This document shows positions 19,481-25,375 of a DNA stretch of 25,375 bases, piece by piece. The notes beneath the pieces were generated by a model. It had not been told where the DNA came from. It saw nothing but the letters and a program-made list of their open reading frames with translations, and searched no databases. This stretch comes from DATJBC01 sp035515515 (lineage in GTDB: Bacteria > Actinomycetota > Acidimicrobiia > Acidimicrobiales > UBA8190): contig DATJBC010000069.1 in NCBI GenBank assembly GCA_035515515.1, positions 1-25,375 of the forward strand, read 5' to 3'. The first letter of the stretch is position 1; every line of letters starts with the position of its first letter. Both the position numbers and the translations under genes were made by a program.

Positions 19481-22400
19481 CTACCGGTACGACACCCGGG
19501 GGGGCCAGGCCAGGGAGAAGTCCTCGCAGTCGAGGGAGAGGTTGGGGCTGTACCACGGGTCACGGCGCAGCACCGGTCCCCACCGACGCTGCATGTAGTG
19601 GATCTCCCGGGCGAAGCCCGACGCCCGCGGACCGTCGTCGGGCCCCCGGGTCACCGACTCGTGATGGAACAGCTCGGCGTGCGGCGTCCACACCACTCGC
19701 CACCCCGCCTCCCACAGGCGAAGGCAGAAGTCCACGTCGTTGAAGGCGATCGGGAGGTTCCCCTCGTCGAGCCCCCCAACGGCGTCCCACGCCTCGCGAC
19801 GCACGACCGCGCACGCCCCCGTGACGGCTGAGACGCTCTGGGCCACGTGGAGGCGGTTGAAGTAGCCGGGGTCCAGGCGGTCGAAGGTCCGGTGCGAGTG
19901 GCCCGCCACCCCGAGGATCCCCAGCACGATGCCGGCGTGCTGAATGCGTCCGTCGCTGTAGTAGAGCTTGGCACCGACCGCCCCCACGCCGGGTTGCAGG
20001 AGGTTCCCCACCATCTCCGAGAGCCAGTCCCCGGAGATCACCTCGGTGTCGTCGTTCAAGAGGCAGATGACGTCCCCCGACGTCCTGCGCACCCCGAGGT
20101 TGTTGATCGCCGAGTAGTTGAACGGCTGCTCGTCGCGGAAGACCGTGACACGGCTGTCCTGCGCCCGGAGGTACTGGAGCGTCGGCAGGGCGCTGCTCGA
20201 GTTGTCGATGACGAAGATCTCGAAGCGTGGATAGGTCGTGAAGGCGAACAGGCTGTCGACACAGCGCTGCAACGTGCTGCCGTCGCGCGTGGGGATCACG
20301 ATGCTGACCAGCGGCGGGTCGGGCGGGAGCTCCCAGGTGACGCGGTTGTGACCGGACCGCGGGATGGGGACCACGTGGCCCGGACGGCTCGTGCGGGCGA
20401 GGTGCTCGGTCACTGCTCGCGCCCCGGCGTCGACCGCGTAGGGCTTGGCGGCGATCAGCGCAGCCGTCGAGCCGGCATGCGCGCGCCAGTGATAGAGCAC
20501 GTGGGGGAGATGGACCACCTGGCCGACGCCCAGCTTCTCCGACACGCGCAGCGCGAGGTCCCAGTCCTGGCTGCCCTCGTAGCCTTCTCGGTACCCGCCC
20601 ACCTCGGTCACGAGATCGCGGCGCAGCAGTGTCATGTGGTTCATGAAGTTCTGACCGAGGAGCAGCACGGGGTCGTACTCGGTCTTGAAGAACGGCGTGT
20701 GCCTCCTGCCCGACTCGTCGATCTTGTCCTCGTCGCTGTAGACGAGCCCCGCCTGGGGGTGCTTGTCCAGCGCCTCGGCGGCCAGCGCGAGGGCGTGCTC
20801 CGCCAGGACGTCGTCCTGGTCGACACAGGTGACCCACTCGCCCGACGCCATGGCGAGGGCGGCATTGCACGCAGCCGAGATGTGCCCGTTCTCGGGGCGT
20901 CGCACGACCTTCACCCGGGGGTCGGCCGCCTCGTACTCGGCCAGGATCCCCGCCACGGCAGGATCGGTCGACGCGTCGTCGGCGATGCACAGCTCCCACC
21001 GGGGATAGAGCTGTGCGGTCACCGACTCGATGGCCGCCCGAAGGTGCGGCTCTGCGGGGTTGTAGACGGGCATGACCACGCTGATCAACGGGTGGCGGGC
21101 CAAGCCGGACAGGCGCTCGGTGATCACGCGCCGCGTGGCGTCGTCGACGGTGTCGTACTGCTCGACCCACAGCTCGTAGGAACCGCCCAGGCCGTCCGAC
21201 ACCTCGGGCAGGAAGGTGGCGGGCTCGGGGGCGACGGGGCGACGACGCGCCCGGCCGTAGATCCGCCTCAGCTTGGCCGTGTAGCGAAACGTCTTGGTGT
21301 TCCAGACGGCCTGGAGCTCCGACTCCCGGTGGGCGACCAGCGCGGCGAGGCGGCGCTGGCTTGCTTCGTAGGTGCGCATCTCCGCCATGGCGGCGAGCAC
21401 CTCTGCCGACCGGCGCCGCTCGGCATCCTCGGCCCTGAGCCGAAGCCGCTCGACGTCCCGCGTGTGGCGGTCGGTGAGCGAGCGGAGCTCGACCGCCGTC
21501 TCGTTGTAGCGGGCGGCCACACGGTCGTGCTCCTCCACGGCGTGCTGGAGCTGGTCGCGCAGGCTCGCGGCCGAGTTCGCGAGCCCCCGTTCGTAGTCGA
21601 TGATGAGCCGTTCGGCGTCCTTGGGGCGACGCCGGAAGAGGACGGCGTGGGGCGCCAGGAACGAGGCGTCGAAGTCCACGTCCCGCGTGAACCCGTGCTC
21701 GAAGAACCGGGACGCCCAGAAGCCCGTCGGCTCGACGTTCAGATGGGTCGGCTCGTCGAAATCGTCCGGTGTCGAGCAGAACAGGACGGCATCCGCGTGG
21801 CGCGTCAGGTTCCCGATCGCCGCCGATGCCAGGGTCGGTGGCAGGTGCTCCATCACCTCGATGCACGTGATCAGGTCGTAGTGACCGTCGAAGTCGTCGG
21901 TGATCGAACCGACCGCGCAGTACGGCCGCAACGAATCGGGGACCTGGTTGATCGCCCAGGCCGAGACGTCCACCCCCCGGGCGTCGACCCCACGGGCGCG
22001 CAGTGCCTCCACGAGCATGCCGATGGCACACCCGGCGTCGAGGGCGGTGCGGGGGTTGATGGAGTCGACGATGGACTGCGCCACCGAGTCGAAGAAGTCG
22101 ACCCAGTGCTTCTCGTCCCTGCGGTAGGGGATCCCGCTCCTGTCGTAGGACGACCCGTAGTAGTCCTCGCCGTAGAACGTGGCGACGGCGTCGATGAGCT
22201 CACCCGCATGATCCTCCCCGTCCGCGGTGGCGGAGCCCTCGGAGCTCAGCCTGTCGAGGACGCGGTCGAGGACGCGATGTTGCGCCGATATCGCCCCTCG
22301 AAAGGCGCCGACCTCCTCCGAGCGGGCTTCGTGGCGCTCGATGACCTCGGCGACACGGTCCGTGTCGGCGTCGACCGCGATGCCACAAGACTCGACGAAC

Positions 22401-22984
22401 TTCGTGAGCGCACAGGCGGTGTCGTAGGGCTCGTTGACGACCTCGTCGTAGCGCAGGGCGATGAACGGCCTCTGCGAGCACTGCACGACGGCCGCCCGGT
22501 TGTACTGGTCCCAGGCACCGACGGGGTCCGCCCACCCCGGGTCGCTCGCCTTGAGCGCCGCCGCCGTGTGCGCCGGGTCCCGGTGCACGTAGACGCAGGC
22601 GACCTCGGCTCCGAGCGCCTCGGCCCAGAACGAGGCCAGGACCGAGTTCCTCGGGTCGGCCCACACCCAGGGCCGGGTGGCGCCCGTGCCGGCGGCGCCC
22701 CCGGCGACGAGACGCCGTGCCTCGGCTTGCAGCCCCTCGAGGCGCCGGCCCAGCTCGACGGGCGCCATGTTGGGCAGCGCGTAGCGTGACCCTCCGACGA
22801 CGGCCAGGAGGCGGTCGTCGAAGTCCCCGACGGCGCCCGGCTCCTCGTCGGCGGGCGACTCCACCCGCTCCAGGCCCAACGCGCACAGGGCGTCCCGCAC
22901 GATCTCGAGACCGCTGCCGTACGCCCCGAGGACGAAGATGCCCTGGACTCCCACCCCGTGAGCGCGTGGGGGCGTCTGGCTCAT
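19481..22984 (-). CDS. Multidomain glycan enzyme: sulfotransferase-like, methyltransferase, coiled coil, two GT2 domains
   Basis: A 1167-aa fusion. Residues 14-245 resemble the sulfotransferase-family P-loop fold (GIFVLGAYGSGLEIVRDAL, then WVWADPRNSVLASFWAEAL and CVYVHRDPAHTAAAL), although the loop lacks the usual Lys or Arg. Residues 265-450 are a class I methyltransferase (ALDAGCAIGMLVEAL, 314-328; YDLITCIEVMEHL, 369-381). Residues 455-560 form a charged coiled coil. GT2-A (632-870) has ISVVMPVYN, the acidic motif VDQDD (721-725) and GSQDWDLALR. GT2-B (892-1135) has VSIVIPTRDG, LNDDTEV (976-982) and FNDVDFCLRLWEAGW. No membrane segments, so cytoplasmic. Likely assembles and caps a surface polysaccharide, judged from the domains only. 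ATG 22984 is chosen because its ATGA overlaps the stop of a leaderless 7-codon ORF; GAGG is also nearby. An independent membrane gene lies divergently. Confidence 0.88.
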   Translation of the reverse strand: MSQTPPRAHGVGVQGIFVLGAYGSGLEIVRDALCALGLERVESPADEEPGAVGDFDDRLLAVVGGSRYALPNMAPVELGRRLEGLQAEARRLVAGGAAGTGATRPWVWADPRNSVLASFWAEALGAEVACVYVHRDPAHTAAALKASDPGWADPVGAWDQYNRAAVVQCSQRPFIALRYDEVVNEPYDTACALTKFVESCGIAVDADTDRVAEVIERHEARSEEVGAFRGAISAQHRVLDRVLDRLSSEGSATADGEDHAGELIDAVATFYGEDYYGSSYDRSGIPYRRDEKHWVDFFDSVAQSIVDSINPRTALDAGCAIGMLVEALRARGVDARGVDVSAWAINQVPDSLRPYCAVGSITDDFDGHYDLITCIEVMEHLPPTLASAAIGNLTRHADAVLFCSTPDDFDEPTHLNVEPTGFWASRFFEHGFTRDVDFDASFLAPHAVLFRRRPKDAERLIIDYERGLANSAASLRDQLQHAVEEHDRVAARYNETAVELRSLTDRHTRDVERLRLRAEDAERRRSAEVLAAMAEMRTYEASQRRLAALVAHRESELQAVWNTKTFRYTAKLRRIYGRARRRPVAPEPATFLPEVSDGLGGSYELWVEQYDTVDDATRRVITERLSGLARHPLISVVMPVYNPAEPHLRAAIESVTAQLYPRWELCIADDASTDPAVAGILAEYEAADPRVKVVRRPENGHISAACNAALAMASGEWVTCVDQDDVLAEHALALAAEALDKHPQAGLVYSDEDKIDESGRRHTPFFKTEYDPVLLLGQNFMNHMTLLRRDLVTEVGGYREGYEGSQDWDLALRVSEKLGVGQVVHLPHVLYHWRAHAGSTAALIAAKPYAVDAGARAVTEHLARTSRPGHVVPIPRSGHNRVTWELPPDPPLVSIVIPTRDGSTLQRCVDSLFAFTTYPRFEIFVIDNSSSALPTLQYLRAQDSRVTVFRDEQPFNYSAINNLGVRRTSGDVICLLNDDTEVISGDWLSEMVGNLLQPGVGAVGAKLYYSDGRIQHAGIVLGILGVAGHSHRTFDRLDPGYFNRLHVAQSVSAVTGACAVVRREAWDAVGGLDEGNLPIAFNDVDFCLRLWEAGWRVVWTPHAELFHHESVTRGPDDGPRASGFAREIHYMQRRWGPVLRRDPWYSPNLSLDCEDFSLAWPPRVSYR

Positions 22985-23004
22985 CGAGGCCACCTCGGCG
23001 GCAC
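22981..23004 (-). other. 7-codon upstream ORF overlapping giant glycosyltransferase start
   Basis: GTG 23004 opens MPPRWPR, ending in TGA 22983-22981, which overlaps the main ATG (22984-22982) as ATGA. The GTG is exactly 6 nt after TAGAGT (23011-23016), so the mRNA should begin with this ORF. A GAGG lies inside it and could help reinitiation at the main ATG. Confidence 0.45.
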
Positions 23005-23010
23005 GGCGGC

Positions 23011-23016
23011 ACTCTA
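23011..23016 (-). promoter_or_regulatory. -10 element TAGAGT for giant glycosyltransferase transcript
   Basis: TAnnnT on the minus strand, 6 nt before GTG 23004 of the 7-codon ORF. CTGAT-N5-ATCAG (23033-23047) lies about where the -35 would be and might be a protein site, but the arms are only 5 bp. Confidence 0.45.
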
Positions 23017-23088
23017 CCACGGCACGCGCGCGCTGATTGTCGATCAGTGACGCTCTGCGCCCGGCGCGACCATGGTCCGCGGGGTTGC

Positions 23089-23094
23089 TACCCT
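23089..23094 (+). promoter_or_regulatory. Possible -10 TACCCT for membrane protein transcript
   Basis: TTGCTACCCT matches a TAnnnT -10 on the plus strand and would give a leader of about 190 nt before ATG 23295. No -35 consensus. The leader is less GC-rich than the genes and holds a 25-codon ORF. Confidence 0.25.
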
Positions 23095-23220
23095 GAGCCG
23101 ACACCGTCGGTCGTGCACGCCGACAGCCGGCGTCATTGCGAGCGCGCGTCCCGCAGTGACAGCGTTGGCCGCGCGATGTCGTGCGAATCTATGTGTGTGC
23201 GGTGGGCCCCGCTTGGAGCG

Positions 23221-23298
23221 ATGAGCACGAACGACGGCGCCGTCCACCGACATGCGACGACTCCCGGCGGTGCTGACGCACCGGGCCGCCGTCGATGA
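23221..23298 (+). other. 25-codon upstream ORF overlapping membrane protein start
   Basis: ATG 23221 begins a 25-codon ORF (MSTNDGAVHRHATTPGGADA, then PGRRR). Its TGA (23296-23298) overlaps the ATG of the membrane protein (23295-23297) as ATGA. The main gene has no Shine-Dalgarno. The ORF itself has GGAG very close to its start, and no TAnnnT at leaderless spacing was seen, so support is weaker than for the two shorter upstream ORFs. Confidence 0.3.
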
Positions 23299-25375
23299 GC
23301 AGCGCTCGCACGCTCGTCGAGAGGACCGACGAGGCACCCGCCCGGCGTGAGCGGCCGGTCATCGGACGTGCCATCGCCCTCGTACTGCGCCTCTTGGTGG
23401 CGGCGGTCCTGTCCCTGGCGCTGTGCCGCCTGATCTGGCAGTTCGTCCCGGACACGCTGTCGGACCCCAAGGGCGTCCTCGGGTATCCGATCTTCGCGAA
23501 CTTCGACATCACGCGCTACTACGACGCCTTCTACGTCCTGGCGATCGCCTTCCCGCTCGGCGCCATCGTGGCCTACCACGTCCTCGGGAGGCTGCGTCGA
23601 CGGCGACGTGGCGGCCGGGCGCCGCTGTTCCCCGTCGGTCTCGACACCCCCGGCACCGCCGCAGCCGGCACCGAGCCCCGTGCGCGGGCGGTCCTCGCCT
23701 GGGCGGTGGTGCGCGCGTCGTTGCCGGCGCTGGTCGTGGCGCTCGAGGTGAGCGTCGTGTCGTCGCCACGCGCCCGAGACGTCTCCGCCGGCGGGATCGT
23801 GGCCGGAGCCGCCTACCTGGTCGTGGTCGTCGTCCTCGGGCTCCTCCTCCTGCGGCTGCAGGCCCGGCCGGGCGCGGCGCGCCAGGGCCCGGCATGGAGC
23901 GCACGCGCCCTCGCCACCACCATGAGCGCCGTCGACTCGATCCTCGGGGTCACGACCGTGTTCCTTCTCTACGGCGTGTCACTCAGGACCTCGATCGCCG
24001 TCGGCACGGCACCGAGGGTGGTGCACTACCCGTGGTTCCCGCTGTGGCTGGCCGTCGTGGCGAGCCTGGCGCTCGGATGGTGGACGGTCGGGGCCTTGCG
24101 CCGCCGGACCGGGCACGCCGCCATCGTCGGCGTCGAGGCCCGGACGTTGACGATCGTCGGGGCCATCGCCATCTTCATGACGACGGCGAGCCTGCCGGGG
24201 GCGCTGGGCGGCTTCAGCGGGTTCGACGACGCCCAGTTCCTGGCGGGGCCCCAACTCGTGTTCGTCCACGGACTGACCCCGTGGTCGCAGTTCGTGCCGT
24301 TCCACGGGCTGCTCTTCGACGTCTTCGGCTCCGTCGTGGGCATGGTGGTCTTCGGGAACACCCGGTGGGGGGCCGTCGCCGGTCAATCGCTGTTCCTGCT
24401 CCCCGCCACCTGGCTGGCGCTCTACGTGATGGCGGTGCACTTCCTCAAGCGCTGGCGGATGTTCGTGGCGGCGTTCACGCTGGCCGTCGTCCTCGGCGTC
24501 TTCGGCGGGTTCGTCGACTACCGGTGGCTCTTCCTGCCGTACCTGTTCGTCGCCCTCGACAAGGTGCTGCGCACGGCGTCTCGGGGCTGGACGATCCTGT
24601 TCACCGTGGGCGTCATCGCCCAGGCGGTCCTCGTCCCCGAGGGCGACCTCATCACGGTCTCGGTCCTCGTCGTCGTGGCGTTGTTCGAGTTGGCCACGCG
24701 CCGGCGCGGCGCACCACTGCGTTCGTCGTTCGCACGCACGCGGTGGTGCATCGCCACGGCACTGGTCGTGGGGGCCTGCTTCGCGGCCTACCTCGCCGCC
24801 ACGGGCTCGTTGGGCGCGTTCATCGACTACTACCGGACGATCATCTCGGTCGGCAACGGCCTCGAGGGAGGGCAGCCGATCGGCCACCGGGGGCTCGTCC
24901 TGAGCTTCGGCGGCCACAGCTCCGTGCGCTTCACGGTCGAGCTGCTCCTCCCGGGAGTCCTCGTCGTGATGACCGCCTGGCTCGTCACCGCCAAGCTGCG
25001 GGCCCGGATGGCGTTCACGACCACCGAATGGGTCATGGTGGCCGCCGCCCTCGGCGTGCTGGGCTACTACCCCGAGGCGCTGGCACGGCTCGACACCGGC
25101 CACGTCGCCCAGATGTTCAGTGTGGCCATTCCCCTCGTCGTGTTGTGGGGGGCCGAGCTCCTGCACCTGCTCGACACGGCCCGCACCCGATCCCGCCCGC
25201 GAGCGCCGGCGGGGGGGCCACGACCGCTCCCCGCCCGGCTCGTGCTCCTCCCGGGGCTGGCGGTCGCCACCATGACGGCCGTCGTCGTGTGGGCGCCGGC
25301 CTCGTTGGGCACGACGCTCGACACCGCGCCGAGCCACTTCCACGCACGAGCGCCCGCCGAGCCCCCCGCCCTCCT
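23295..25375 (+). CDS. Large polytopic membrane protein, possible GT-C-type glycosyltransferase (3' end missing)
   Basis: An open frame of 693 codons that runs off the right edge. After a charged N-terminus (MSSARTLVERTDEAPARRER) there are about ten to twelve hydrophobic helices separated by short loops. A conserved-looking loop reads GGFSGFDDAQFLAGPQLVF with Asp311-Asp312, followed by HGLTPWSQFVPFHGLLFDVF. An acidic pair in an extracytoplasmic loop plus many helices is the layout of polyprenyl-phosphate-sugar-dependent GT-C enzymes; no specific family is recognised, so the function is tentative. ATG 23295 is chosen because it overlaps the stop of a small upstream ORF (ATGA) and precedes the first helix (about 26-45). 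Divergent from the giant glycosyltransferase, suggesting a shared surface-glycan role. Confidence 0.7.
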   Translation, partial: MSSARTLVERTDEAPARRERPVIGRAIALVLRLLVAAVLSLALCRLIWQFVPDTLSDPKGVLGYPIFANFDITRYYDAFYVLAIAFPLGAIVAYHVLGRLRRRRRGGRAPLFPVGLDTPGTAAAGTEPRARAVLAWAVVRASLPALVVALEVSVVSSPRARDVSAGGIVAGAAYLVVVVVLGLLLLRLQARPGAARQGPAWSARALATTMSAVDSILGVTTVFLLYGVSLRTSIAVGTAPRVVHYPWFPLWLAVVASLALGWWTVGALRRRTGHAAIVGVEARTLTIVGAIAIFMTTASLPGALGGFSGFDDAQFLAGPQLVFVHGLTPWSQFVPFHGLLFDVFGSVVGMVVFGNTRWGAVAGQSLFLLPATWLALYVMAVHFLKRWRMFVAAFTLAVVLGVFGGFVDYRWLFLPYLFVALDKVLRTASRGWTILFTVGVIAQAVLVPEGDLITVSVLVVVALFELATRRRGAPLRSSFARTRWCIATALVVGACFAAYLAATGSLGAFIDYYRTIISVGNGLEGGQPIGHRGLVLSFGGHSSVRFTVELLLPGVLVVMTAWLVTAKLRARMAFTTTEWVMVAAALGVLGYYPEALARLDTGHVAQMFSVAIPLVVLWGAELLHLLDTARTRSRPRAPAGGPRPLPARLVLLPGLAVATMTAVVVWAPASLGTTLDTAPSHFHARAPAEPPAL

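Noticed and set aside
19847..22789. 980-codon plus-strand open frame opposite the multidomain glycosyltransferase
   Set aside because: Its residues mirror the complementary codons of the real gene and no domain is visible; the minus strand shows four recognisable modules.
23033..23047. CTGAT-N5-ATCAG inverted repeat between the divergent glycan genes
   Set aside because: Only 5-bp arms and no regulator gene nearby; mentioned with the promoter but not called as an operator.
23979..25343. 454-codon minus-strand open frame opposite the membrane protein
   Set aside because: Extremely hydrophilic (Arg/His/Asp/Gln) and antisense to a frame encoding regular hydrophobic helices.

Overview
The window is very GC-rich and densely coded, with short gaps and many GTG starts. 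Most transcription units appear to lack a 5' leader: a TAnnnT -10 hexamer lies 6-8 nt upstream of an ATG/GTG. Together with TIGR03084/mycothiol-type proteins, coiled-coil NlpC/P60 hydrolases and an Rv0501/Rv0502-like gene pair, this points to a high-GC actinobacterium. An Acidimicrobiia-like lineage is my guess, not a demonstrated placement. I saw no transposase, integrase, phage gene, rRNA or CRISPR array.

Layout. 1-3647 (all minus): the 5' part of a CoA-ester lyase, a short DUF885-like metallohydrolase, a dienelactone hydrolase, a small lipoprotein and an unknown 216-aa protein. 3877-5016 (plus): a secreted NlpC/P60 hydrolase. 5038-8261: an SDR and an Lgt-family protein (divergent), then a TIGR03084 protein and a MarR regulator (divergent, sharing a candidate operator). 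8326-10405: an arsenic locus made of arsR and, divergently, arsI-aquaporin-arsC with 4-bp start/stop overlaps and no ArsB/Acr3 pump. 10449-12488 (minus): a DPM1-like membrane glycosyltransferase, an overlapping SAM methyltransferase, and 4 nt after it an odd tRNA with a UAA anticodon but no long variable arm. 12612-14159 (minus): a type B carboxylesterase. 14303-17628 (plus): a second NlpC/P60 hydrolase, a PlsC-like acyltransferase and an extended SDR. 17665-19376 (minus): a class V aminotransferase overlapping a GNAT acetyltransferase. 19481-22984 (minus): a 1167-aa fusion of sulfotransferase-like, methyltransferase, coiled-coil and two GT2 modules. 23295-end (plus): a large polytopic membrane protein, probably GT-C-like and cut by the window edge.

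How the genes fit together. Much of the content concerns the cell envelope: two peptidoglycan hydrolases, an Lgt homologue, a lipoprotein, glycosyltransferases, methyltransferases and an acyltransferase. The ars locus is a self-contained detoxification module: ArsC makes arsenite, the aquaporin can let it out, ArsI cleaves C-As bonds and ArsR senses As(III).

Most unusual signals: (i) the leaderless start geometry, which also fixes several start codons; (ii) very short upstream ORFs, two with the exact leaderless geometry, whose TGA overlaps the start codon of the main gene (lgt-like gene, giant glycosyltransferase, TIGR03084 gene and possibly others), suggesting termination-reinitiation; (iii) the class I tRNA with a UAA anticodon; (iv) the four-module glycan enzyme.
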